NCBI GenBank assembly: GCA_945866285.1
Contig: CAMBHC010000047.1
Span: forward strand, 1 to 11,843
Source of the DNA: Candidatus Sulfopaludibacter sp. SbA3
GTDB taxonomy: Bacteria > Acidobacteriota > Vicinamibacteria > Vicinamibacterales > UBA2999
Direction of reading: 5' to 3'
Length of the DNA stretch: 11,843 nt
The notes beneath the pieces are model-generated. The model was not told the origin of the DNA, ran no database searches, and saw nothing but the letters and a program-made list of their open reading frames with translations. Positions 1 to 5,989 of this stretch are shown piece by piece. Made by a program: the position numbers and the translations under genes. Within the stretch, counting starts at the first letter, position 1, and the number at the start of each line of letters is the position of its first letter.

Positions 1-2
1 TG

Positions 3-83
3 AACGACAGCTTGCTTCAGACGCTGCCGGCGCTCGTCCTGATGCTCGTAAACGGCTTTATCCTGTTCGCCTCCTGGCCGTAG
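3..83 (+). CDS. C-terminal end of a probable integral membrane protein (partial)
   Basis: Only the last 26 codons and the TAG stop are in the window; the gene starts upstream of it. The residues are strongly hydrophobic, with a single acidic residue near the left edge and no basic residue (LLQTLPALVLMLVNGFILF, then ASWP), which fits a final transmembrane helix. No family can be assigned from so short a piece. The stop at 81-83 faces the stop of the minus-strand small gene at 129, so the two units converge with only 45 bp between them. The complementary frame is also open here, so the strand choice rests on the hydrophobic, helix-like composition. Confidence 0.4.
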   Translation, partial: NDSLLQTLPALVLMLVNGFILFASWP

Positions 84-128
84 TAAGGCTGACGCCCGTA
101 GCAATCACGAGGCCGTTTCCCGGCGACG

Positions 129-263
129 TCATCGCCGGCCCGAGCGGGCGCGACCGTCGGGTTTGCGCCCGACCCGGGACAACTCCGTCATCGTGAAGTA
201 AAGGCCTAAGAAGCACAGCGTACTGACGAAAAGGCCGACAAGGAAAATGCCCATGGCCGACAT
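129..263 (-). CDS. Small single-pass membrane protein (44 aa), function unknown
   Basis: This 44-codon frame starts at an ATG at 263 and stops at TGA 131-129. It begins MSAMGIFLVGLFVSTLCFLG and has one clear membrane helix at about residues 4-24. A strongly basic Arg/Lys tail follows (VGRKPDGRARSGRR), which by the positive-inside rule should lie in the cytoplasm. The start sits one base after the stop of the next small gene (TGA, C, ATG), with an AGGG stretch about 9 nt upstream, so translation is probably coupled. An internal Met at codon 4 is an alternative start. I do not recognise the family. Its reality rests on tight spacing, the hydrophobic and then basic layout, and the partner gene. 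Confidence 0.5.
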   Translation of the reverse strand: MSAMGIFLVGLFVSTLCFLGLYFTMTELSRVGRKPDGRARSGRR

Positions 264-264
264 G

Positions 265-432
265 TCAGCGGGCCCTGACCTGAGCGACCAGCGTCGCGAA
301 AGCCAGAATCGAGGGCACCCAGATCCCCACGAACAGGCCTTCCTCGCGCTGCCCCGCGAACCACAGGTAGACCGAGAACAGGAACGAAAGAAAAGCGGCG
401 GTTATGAAAACGTAGTCACTACGGTGGAACAC
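265..432 (-). CDS. Small two-helix membrane protein (55 aa), conserved-looking hypothetical
   Basis: This frame starts with GTG at 432, preceded by an AGAGGGAGA Shine-Dalgarno stretch ending about 5 nt before it, and ends at TGA 267-265. The product starts MFHRSDYVFITAAFLSFLF. Two membrane helices are visible: about residues 9-26, and about 34-50 (LFVGIWVPSILAFATLVA). A short charged turn, GQREEG, separates them and the tail is basic. Segments such as YLWFAGQREEGLFVGIWVPS resemble, from memory, a family of uncharacterised small bacterial membrane proteins. It forms a two-gene unit with the 44-aa gene downstream and diverges from the SDR-FolE-BLUF operon. The GTG start and short length make it easy to miss. 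Function is unknown. Confidence 0.65.
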   Translation of the reverse strand: MFHRSDYVFITAAFLSFLFSVYLWFAGQREEGLFVGIWVPSILAFATLVAQVRAR

Positions 433-500
433 GGCGGTCTCCCTCTGAACAGTTCTTGCCTATCGGCGTAAGACGCGGGCTCGAGTGGCAAGGATTCGAA

Positions 501-538
501 TGACCGACTGGTCGTCACCAACGGGTTGAGAACGTTGG
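501..538. promoter_or_regulatory. Candidate operator region: two adjacent inverted repeats in a divergent intergenic region
   Basis: The 211-bp region between the small membrane genes and the SDR operon holds no convincing gene. At 501-517 the quasi-palindrome TGACCGACTGGTCGTCA resembles TetR-family operators, with half-sites TGACCGAC and GTCGTCA that differ by one missing base. At 518-538 a second perfect 6-bp repeat follows, CCAACG and CGTTGG around a 9-nt loop. Together they form an almost continuous block about 105-140 bp upstream of the SDR start. No regulator gene lies next to them in the window and no strong -35/-10 pair was found, so regulation of the operon from here is inference. 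Confidence 0.3.
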
Positions 539-643
539 CGTGGACCGTTCGAGCCGGGATCGCGGTCTTACTGTTTCGGCAGGCGTTCGCGCCAGGGGTC
601 GGCCAGGGGGGCAATCCGCCGCGTCAACAGGGGTAGAGCCGTC

Positions 644-1366
644 ATGGGCGATCGCAAGTGTCTCGTCATCGGCGCCGCCGGAGGTATCGGTCGCCAGCTC
701 GCCGAGCTGCTCCATCGTGACGGCTGGTCCCTGGTGCTCGCGGGCCGAAACCTGGACTCGCTCGAAGCCCTGGCCGCGACCTGCGCGGGGGAGACGGCGA
801 GCCTGGATGCGCGCGACTTCGACGCCGTTGACGCCGTGTTTCAAACCCACCCCGGCATCACCGGCGCGGTGAATCTGGCCGGATCGATCCTGCTCAAGCC
901 CGCGCACTTGACCACGGCGCAGGACTTTGACGACACCATTGCGCTGAACCTCCGGACGGCCTTTGCGCTGACGAGGGCGGCGGGCCGGCACATGAAGAGC
1001 ACCGGCGGCAGCGTGGTGCTGATGTCCTCGTGCGCGGCAACCATGGGCCTGCCGCATCACGAGGCAATCGCCGCGGCCAAGGCCGGCGTGGAAGGGCTGA
1101 TGCGTGCGGCCGCTGCGACCTACGCCGGGGCCGGCATCCGCTTCAATGCGGTGGCGCCGGGGCTCGTCGCCACACCCATGGCCCGTCGGATCACCGACAA
1201 CGAAGGGGCCCTGAAGGCCTCGGTGGCGATGCACCCGCTGGGGCGCATTGGACAGCCCGAGGAGGTCGCCCGGGCAATCGCGTTCCTGCTGAGCGCCGAC
1301 AACTCTTGGATCACCGGCCAGGTGCTGGGCGTCGACGGCGGCCTCGCCACCCTGCGCGGGCGGTGA
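644..1366 (+). CDS. SDR-family (Rossmann) protein lacking the catalytic tyrosine, FolE-linked
   Basis: This is a 240-aa short-chain dehydrogenase/reductase fold. The nucleotide-binding loop is GAAGGIG at residues 10-16, preceded by a beta strand. NLAGS (77-81) stands for the usual NNAG motif. Asn102, Ser129 and Lys146 of the SDR tetrad are present, and GIRFNAVAPGLVATP plus the C-terminal GVDGG are typical. In the active-site helix (HHEAIAAAKAG) the position four residues before Lys146 is Ile142, where SDRs carry the catalytic Tyr. Normal reductase chemistry is therefore doubtful. From memory, SDRs next to folE in photolyase/LitR-type clusters share this EAIAAAK signature. The start is ATG 644, with AGGGG 10 nt upstream. 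The gene is first in the operon, 51 nt before folE. A FolM-like pterin role is possible but unproven. Confidence 0.85.
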   Translation: MGDRKCLVIGAAGGIGRQLAELLHRDGWSLVLAGRNLDSLEALAATCAGETASLDARDFDAVDAVFQTHPGITGAVNLAGSILLKPAHLTTAQDFDDTIALNLRTAFALTRAAGRHMKSTGGSVVLMSSCAATMGLPHHEAIAAAKAGVEGLMRAAAATYAGAGIRFNAVAPGLVATPMARRITDNEGALKASVAMHPLGRIGQPEEVARAIAFLLSADNSWITGQVLGVDGGLATLRGR

Positions 1367-1407
1367 ACCCGGCTTCGGTGGCGAGACGAAGGTGAGTGAA
1401 CTGGTTT

Positions 1408-1412
1408 GGAGG
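1408..1412 (+). promoter_or_regulatory. Shine-Dalgarno GGAGG that fixes the folE start
   Basis: GGAGG lies 5 nt before the GTG at 1418. It overlaps the TTG at 1406, which would otherwise be the longest start for this frame. A ribosome cannot use the TTG with a site that follows it, so GTG 1418 is the better start. Confidence 0.7.
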
Positions 1413-1417
1413 CAAGA

Positions 1418-2131
1418 GTGGACGAGCACACGGACATCGTTGACACCGCGACCCCCGTGTCGAACCGAATCCGGCAGCGATTGACCGAGGCGAGCAGCAG
1501 GTTTTACGCCAACGACAGCATCGCCGACTTTATCGAGCCCGGCGAGCTCGCGGCGCTCCAACTTGAAGTGCAGTCGAAGCTCCAGCAGGTGCTGGAGACG
1601 CTGGTGATTGACACCCGCCGCGACCACAACACCCAGGGCACGGCCGGTCGCGTCGCCAGGATGTTCATCACGGAAGTGTTCCGCGGCCGGTATTCGCCCA
1701 TGCCGTCGGTCACGGAGTTCCCCAATGTTGAAGGCCTCAACGAACTGATGATCGTCGGGCCCGTGACGGTGAGGAGCGCCTGCTCGCACCACCTGTGTCC
1801 GATCATCGGCAAGCTCTGGGTCGGTGTCATGCCCAACGAGCACTCCGCGCTGATCGGCCTGTCAAAGTACACCCGGCTCGTCGAGTGGGTCATGGCGCGC
1901 CCGCAGATCCAGGAAGAAGCCGTGATCCAGCTGGCCGATTTGCTGCAGGAAAAAATGCGGCCCGACGGGCTGGCGATCGTGCTGCGGGCCGACCACTACT
2001 GCATGCAATGGCGCGGCGTGAAGGATATGGATTCGAAAATGGTCAACAGCGTGATGCGAGGCAGTTTCCTGAAGAATCCCGATCTCCGTCGGGAGTTCCT
2101 GTCACTCTTGAATGACGGAGAACGATCGTGA
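1418..2131 (+). CDS. folE: GTP cyclohydrolase I (FolE)
   Basis: FolE converts GTP to 7,8-dihydroneopterin triphosphate and formate, the first step to tetrahydrofolate and tetrahydropterins. It works in the cytoplasm as a Zn-dependent toroidal oligomer. The 237-aa product keeps the zinc and catalytic residues: Cys122 and His124/His125 in SACSHHLCPIIGK, and His193 with Cys195 in ADHYCMQWRGV. They match E. coli Cys110, His112/His113, His179 and Cys181. GLSKYTRLVEW and RPQIQEEA match the conserved GLSK and QxQE segments, and RVARMF the N-terminal core. The first 30 or so residues are an extension. It starts at GTG 1418 behind GGAGG. It lies between the SDR and BLUF genes, 10 nt before the latter's ATG, so it is co-transcribed. 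This may be a second, light-linked folE rather than the housekeeping copy (inference). Confidence 0.93.
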   Translation: MDEHTDIVDTATPVSNRIRQRLTEASSRFYANDSIADFIEPGELAALQLEVQSKLQQVLETLVIDTRRDHNTQGTAGRVARMFITEVFRGRYSPMPSVTEFPNVEGLNELMIVGPVTVRSACSHHLCPIIGKLWVGVMPNEHSALIGLSKYTRLVEWVMARPQIQEEAVIQLADLLQEKMRPDGLAIVLRADHYCMQWRGVKDMDSKMVNSVMRGSFLKNPDLRREFLSLLNDGERS

Positions 2132-2141
2132 GGGTGCGCTA

Positions 2142-2564
2142 ATGCTCGTACGTCTGATCTATGCCAGCCGATCAAGCGGTCCGATCACCGACGAGGTGAT
2201 CGAGGCCGTGCTGGACAAGTCGAGGAACAGCAACCCCGATGCCGGCATCACGGGCGTGCTGTGTGTGTGCCAGGGCGGCGTCTTCATGCAGGTGCTCGAG
2301 GGTGGCCGCGAAGAGGTGAACCTCCTGTATGGGAAGGTGCTCCGCGATGCCAGACACACCCATGTCACGCTGCTTGAATATGCCGAGCTGACCGAGCGTC
2401 GCTTTTCAAGCTGGCGGATGGGCCGGGTGGACGTGAACAAGCTCAATGCCGGCATCATCCTGAAGTACTCCGAGAAACCCCAGTTGGACCCATTCCAGAT
2501 CCCTGGCGGCGTCGCCCTGGGCTTCCTGGAAGAGCTGATGAATACCGCGTCAATTGTGGGCTGA
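2142..2564 (+). CDS. Short PixD-like BLUF-domain blue-light photoreceptor
   Basis: BLUF proteins bind FAD and sense blue light by rearranging a Tyr-Gln hydrogen-bond network. The 140-aa product, starting MLVRLIYASRSSG, aligns from end to end with cyanobacterial PixD (Slr1694). The photochemical residues are all present: Tyr7, Asn31 in RNSNPDAGITG, Gln50 in FMQVLEG, and Trp91 and Met93 in FSSWRMG. The C-terminal LKYS and the following helices also match PixD, so this is a stand-alone sensor without an enzymatic output domain, which presumably acts through a partner protein. The start is ATG 2142 with AGGG 7 nt upstream. A longer start at ATG 2112 would add ten non-BLUF residues inside the end of folE and is less likely. 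It is the last gene of the operon and converges with the NMO-like gene 43 bp away. Confidence 0.92.
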   Translation: MLVRLIYASRSSGPITDEVIEAVLDKSRNSNPDAGITGVLCVCQGGVFMQVLEGGREEVNLLYGKVLRDARHTHVTLLEYAELTERRFSSWRMGRVDVNKLNAGIILKYSEKPQLDPFQIPGGVALGFLEELMNTASIVG

Positions 2565-2606
2565 GGGTGACCGCCGTGGTGGCAGGCACGACCAAGGCCA
2601 GCGGAA

Positions 2607-3605
2607 TCAGCCGGCGCAGATCCGCGCCCTGGCCTCGGCGTACTCGCGCTTGAAGCGAGCGACGAGTGCCGCCGCCGGCACGACCTCCCGGATTGCGCCG
2701 ATGCCCTGCCCGCAACCCCAGATGTCTTTCCAGGCCTTCGCGGCGGCATCACCGTCACCGCTGGCGAAACTCATCTTGCTCGGGTCGCTCTGCGGCAGGT
2801 GGTCCGGGTCCATGCCGGCGTTCCTGATGCTGCCCTTGAGGTAGTTGCCGTGCACGCCGGTGTAGAAGTTGCTGTAGACGATATCGTCCGAGTTGCAGTC
2901 GATGACCATCTGCTTGTAGCTCTCCACCGCACGGGCTTCATCGGTGGCGATGAACGCCGAGCCGATGTAGGCGAAGTCCGCACCCATGGCCCGCGCCGCC
3001 AGAATGGCGCCGCCCGACGCGATGGCGCCTGACAGCGCCAGCGGGCCGCCGAACCACTCGCGAATTTCCGCGACCATCGCGAACGGGCTCTTGACGCTGG
3101 CGTGGCCGCCCGCGCCGGCCGCCACGGGAATCAGCCCGTCGGCGCCTTTCTCGATGGCCTTGTGCGCAAACACGTTGTTGATTACGTCGTGCAGCACGAT
3201 GCCTCCCCAGGCGTGGACACCCTGGTTCACGTCTTCGCGCGCCCCGAGGCTGGTGATGACGATCGGCACTTCGTACTTGGCGCACACCTGCATGTCGTGC
3301 TCCAGGCGGTCGTTGCTCCGGTGCACGATCTGGTTGATGGCGAAGGGCGCGGCCGGCGCATCGGGGTGCGCCCGGTCGTGCGCAGCGAGTGCCTCGGTGA
3401 TTTCGGCCAGCCATTCGTCGAGCTGCGCCGCCGGGCGGGCGTTGAGCGCCGGCATGGCGCCCACGACACCCGCAATACACTGCGCGATGACCAGCTTCGG
3501 GTTGCTGATGATGAACAGCGGCGCGCCGATCACGGGGAACGTGATGCGCTGCAACACCGGGGGCAGGACGCGGGCGGGTGCCGTCATGTCGATGGGCGGC
3601 CGCAT
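2607..3605 (-). CDS. Nitronate monooxygenase-like FMN flavoprotein (2-nitropropane dioxygenase family)
   Basis: The 332-aa product has the TIM-barrel layout of the NMO/NPD family, which binds FMN and oxidises nitronates such as propionate-3-nitronate. An N-terminal PVIGAPLFIISNPKLV segment (residues 24-39) matches the family's first motif. GADGLIPVAAGAGGHA (154-169) holds the conserved GGH with His168. SGAIASGGA through GADFAYIGSAFI (192-219) is the phosphate-binding region. A C-terminal GQGIGAIREVVP is also typical. Many members are annotated as enoyl-reductase-like or nitronate enzymes without proof, so the substrate is open. The start is ATG 3605; Met7 at 3587 is an alternative, and neither has a strong ribosome site. 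It lies downstream of the amidase on the same strand across a 185-bp gap, so a shared transcript is possible but not obvious. Confidence 0.85.
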   Translation of the reverse strand: MRPPIDMTAPARVLPPVLQRITFPVIGAPLFIISNPKLVIAQCIAGVVGAMPALNARPAAQLDEWLAEITEALAAHDRAHPDAPAAPFAINQIVHRSNDRLEHDMQVCAKYEVPIVITSLGAREDVNQGVHAWGGIVLHDVINNVFAHKAIEKGADGLIPVAAGAGGHASVKSPFAMVAEIREWFGGPLALSGAIASGGAILAARAMGADFAYIGSAFIATDEARAVESYKQMVIDCNSDDIVYSNFYTGVHGNYLKGSIRNAGMDPDHLPQSDPSKMSFASGDGDAAAKAWKDIWGCGQGIGAIREVVPAAALVARFKREYAEARARICAG

Positions 3606-3790
3606 GGCTCGACTAGCCTACCGCACCCCATGCTGTCCCTTTGCTCCGTGTCGCAGAATTTGCGCCGCGCCACCGCGCGCTTCAAGACTCTCGAGTTCGA
3701 CATTGCCGGTGATGAGATGGCACGGCCACAAGCGTCCGCCGCCCTCAGCAAGGCAATGGCTTGGCTGAATGGGCTTCACGTCTGAAGTAG

Positions 3791-5581
3791 TTATTGCTGC
3801 TGCGTCGTCGGGGCCTGATCCAGTTTCGACGGCTTCATCAAGTGGAAGCCGGCCGCATCCTGGTAGGCCTTGACGACCGCGATGATCTCCGCCTCGCGGA
3901 ACGGCTGGCCGAACACCGTGAAGTTGGTCGGCGAGCCGCTCTCGCCGAAGCCATTCGGCACGTTCATCGCCGGGAAGCCGCCGACGTTCGCGATGCTCGA
4001 GTGGCGCTGCGTCGGCCCCTGTGGGCCGGTGTTGAAGTTACGGCGCGGCGCGTCGGCGGCACCAGCGGCGGGCCGCGGCGGCGCAGGCGCACCACTCGCA
4101 TTCGACGCGACGATGTAGACGTCGACGTGACGCGTCGCTTCTTCGAGCTTCTGCATCATCATCATGCGCACGCGCTGGGCCTGGATGTAGTCGACCGCCG
4201 ACACCAGTCGGTTGCTTTGATTACCGAAGCTGCCGCGCGCCACTTTCATGCGGCCGCTGCGTGCCGCCTCGTCGAAGAACGCGCCGGCCTCGACGTTGAT
4301 CGCCGAGACGTTGGTTTCCATCTCCGGGATGATGACTTCGATCATGTTCGTGACGCCAATCTGCTTCAGCACCGCGAGCGATTTATCGAAGTTGGCTTTC
4401 GCCGTGGCGTTGGTCAGCGTGTCGAACGAATCCTTGATGTAGCCGACGCGCAGCTTCTTGATGTCGAGGTTGGCATTCCAATTGAACGGAATGTCGCTGA
4501 CGTGCATGTCGCGCCCGTCCGGCTTGGTGATCGCCTGCATCACGATCGCCGCATCCTCCGCATAGCGCACCATCGGGCCGAGGCGATCCTGCGTCCACGA
4601 CAGCGCCATCACCCCGAAGCGGCTGACGCGGCCGAAGGTCGGACGCAAGCTGGGGATGCCGCAGCGCGCCGCCGGGCTGAGGATCGAGCCGCTCGTCTCG
4701 CTGCCGATGCCAAACGCGATGCATCCGGCCGCGGTCGCAGACGAGGGACCGGCCGATGAACCGCTCGAGCCCTGGGTGGGATCCCAGGGATTCTTGGTTT
4801 GGCCGCCGAACCACTGGTCGCCGCTCGCCAGCTCGCCGGTCGTGACCTTCGCGATCAGCACCGCTCCGGCATCGCGCAACATTTCGACGACGGCCGCGTC
4901 GTAATCAAACACCTGGTCCTTGAACGCCGGTGATCCCCACGTCGTCTTGAAGCCCTTGAGGGAGATGATGTCCTTCGCGCCCCACGGAATGCCGTGCAGC
5001 GGTCCCTTGTACTTGCCGGCCGCGATCTCCGCGTCGGCGCGCCTTGCTTCGGCGCGGCCGTGGTCGTCCAGGAATGTGACGACGTTATTGAGCAGACCGT
5101 TGTAGCGATGCAGGCGCGCCAGATACATCTCGGTGAGCTCGAGCGATGTCACCTGCTTGGTGCGGATCAACTCCGCGAGATGACGCACCGGCCAGAACGC
5201 GGCGTCTTCGAGGTTCGCGGGACGCTTCACTTTTGGCGCCGCGCTCAGCACCCAGGGCTGCTTGGCCCGGTTGACCGTCATGCCCGGCGTGATCGCGCTG
5301 ACGTGAAACGGCGGCGACACGTCATTGGGGATGTGGATCTTGCGGATCGCTTCGACGCCGGTCAAATTGCGGTTGGCCGTATCGACGATATTGGCTTTTT
5401 CTTCTTCGGGCAGGTCGATCCCGGAGAGCTTCAAGGCGTCGGTCACCATCGCGAGGCTGACCTTGCTGGCGCCGGCGTCCTGCACACGCGCCCAGAGGAC
5501 GCCGGGGACTAAGGTGGCGCCCAGGCTGGTGGCCGCAAAGGTGGCCATGAACCGTCGGCGGGTCTCATCGACATTCTTCAT
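3791..5581 (-). CDS. Tat-exported amidase-signature family hydrolase
   Basis: The 596-aa product begins with a twin-arginine signal (DETRRRFMATFAATSLG, residues 5-21), so folded export is expected. The amidase-signature domain starts at about residue 130. Its Ser-cisSer-Lys triad can be placed: Lys203 in PWGAKDII, Ser275 in GSSGSSAGPS, and nucleophile Ser299 in SETSGSILSP, with the usual 24-residue spacing between the two serines. This family hydrolyses amide bonds of small molecules or peptides; the substrate is not evident. Residues 31-129 form an extra N-terminal region seen in exported relatives. A low-complexity Pro/Ala insert (GAPAPPRPAAGAADAPRR) precedes the C-terminal part. The frame is open to 5662, but only the ATG at 5581 places the Arg pair near the N-terminus. 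No clear Shine-Dalgarno is visible. Confidence 0.9.
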   Translation of the reverse strand: MKNVDETRRRFMATFAATSLGATLVPGVLWARVQDAGASKVSLAMVTDALKLSGIDLPEEEKANIVDTANRNLTGVEAIRKIHIPNDVSPPFHVSAITPGMTVNRAKQPWVLSAAPKVKRPANLEDAAFWPVRHLAELIRTKQVTSLELTEMYLARLHRYNGLLNNVVTFLDDHGRAEARRADAEIAAGKYKGPLHGIPWGAKDIISLKGFKTTWGSPAFKDQVFDYDAAVVEMLRDAGAVLIAKVTTGELASGDQWFGGQTKNPWDPTQGSSGSSAGPSSATAAGCIAFGIGSETSGSILSPAARCGIPSLRPTFGRVSRFGVMALSWTQDRLGPMVRYAEDAAIVMQAITKPDGRDMHVSDIPFNWNANLDIKKLRVGYIKDSFDTLTNATAKANFDKSLAVLKQIGVTNMIEVIIPEMETNVSAINVEAGAFFDEAARSGRMKVARGSFGNQSNRLVSAVDYIQAQRVRMMMMQKLEEATRHVDVYIVASNASGAPAPPRPAAGAADAPRRNFNTGPQGPTQRHSSIANVGGFPAMNVPNGFGESGSPTNFTVFGQPFREAEIIAVVKAYQDAAGFHLMKPSKLDQAPTTQQQ

Positions 5582-5663
5582 GCGGTGCAATATCGCATAA
5601 AAGCGATTCTCTTTGGGCCATCGAATCAACACGGCTGCGTCCAGAATCGCGGTCGCGCTCACC

Positions 5664-5801
5664 GAACCCGTCGAGCAATCTGTTCAGCATGCCGCGCTGG
5701 CGCTGATGGAGCGGCAGCCGCGAAGCGCGTTCCAGGCAGGCCAGGAACCACTGCATCCATGGCGTGATGTCGAGCGTGCCCTGCTGCGTGCGTTCAAGCA
5801 T
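5664..5801 (-). pseudogene. Remnant of a Fic-family protein C-terminus
   Basis: Translation from 5801 on the minus strand reads LERTQQGTLDITPW followed by WFLACLERAS. From memory this matches the helix region after the Fic motif in DUF4172-type Fic proteins (LERTQKGTLDITPWLEWFLGCL). It continues directly with LPLHQRQRGMLNRLLDGF, which matches the later segment LNERQRxMLNRLLDGFEGK. About 25-40 residues normally between these two blocks are missing. The Fic core (HPFxDGNGR) and the winged-helix end are absent, and the sequence after residue 46 is unrelated. A few more codons upstream of 5801 may also belong to it. This is a decayed fragment with an internal in-frame deletion, not a working AMP-transferase. 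Confidence 0.6.
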
Positions 5802-5861
5802 CGACGCCTGGAATGCGTCGAATAAGACCGTATTCGACGCCGCGGCACTGTCAGGCCGTGC

Positions 5862-5978
5862 TTACGGGTGCCGTACCATCCGTTTCGACTCTTCAAACCA
5901 GTTCAGCACCACTCGGATTTCAGCGCCCGGGGCGACAATTTCATCCGGCCCGAGGCGTGTGCCTTGTGACAGTGACAT
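5862..5978 (-). pseudogene. Internally deleted Ser/Thr protein kinase remnant (38 codons, start and stop intact)
   Basis: The frame begins with MSLSQGTRLGPDEIVAP, nearly the standard N-terminus of acidobacterial PknB-type kinases (MxLxxGTRLGPYEIVAPLGAGGMGEVY). It then runs straight into RVVLNWFEESKRMV, which resembles the last residues of the same kinases' TolB/WD40-type C-terminal region (VVLNWFEELK). Everything between is gone: glycine-rich loop, HRD, DFG and propeller. The join falls near codons 17-20, about 5919-5930. A strong TAAGGAG ribosome site at 5992-5986 overlaps the stop of the M1 peptidase gene and is kept. A 38-residue peptide could still be made, but the simplest reading is a deletion remnant. 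The family match is from memory. Confidence 0.6.
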
Positions 5979-5989
5979 GGGTCTGCTCC

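Noticed and set aside
156..173. Perfect inverted repeat GTCGGG-(6)-CCCGAC as a terminator between convergent genes
   Set aside because: It lies inside the coding frame of the 44-aa small gene, before its stop, and has no T-run.
483..540. tRNA-like piece on the minus strand (TTCGAATCC with a nearby stem whose loop contains TTCTCAA)
   Set aside because: The five bases before TTCGAAT do not pair with those after it, the supposed anticodon stem fits only a 9-nt loop, and no D-arm or acceptor stem is present.
402..614. 70-codon minus-strand frame in the divergent intergenic region
   Set aside because: It overlaps the better-supported small membrane gene in another frame, has no ribosome site and no hydrophobic or domain-like pattern.
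515..1843. 442-codon open frame on the minus strand
   Set aside because: It lies opposite the clearly real SDR and folE genes, is rich in Arg/Gly/His/Ala as expected for a high-GC antisense frame, and shows no domain.
3630..3785. 51-codon plus-strand frame in the gap between the NMO-like gene and the amidase
   Set aside because: The end of the frame (ALSKAMAWLNGLHV) looks protein-like, but there is no ribosome site or known family and it is antisense between two minus-strand genes. It could be another remnant but I cannot support it.
3794..4759. 321-codon open frame on the plus strand
   Set aside because: It is antisense to the amidase catalytic region; its Arg/His/Asp-rich composition mirrors the real gene's codons.
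5582..5662. Longer amidase start at 5662
   Set aside because: It would put 27 residues before the twin-arginine signal and overlap the end of the Fic remnant; ATG 5581 gives a normal Tat signal.
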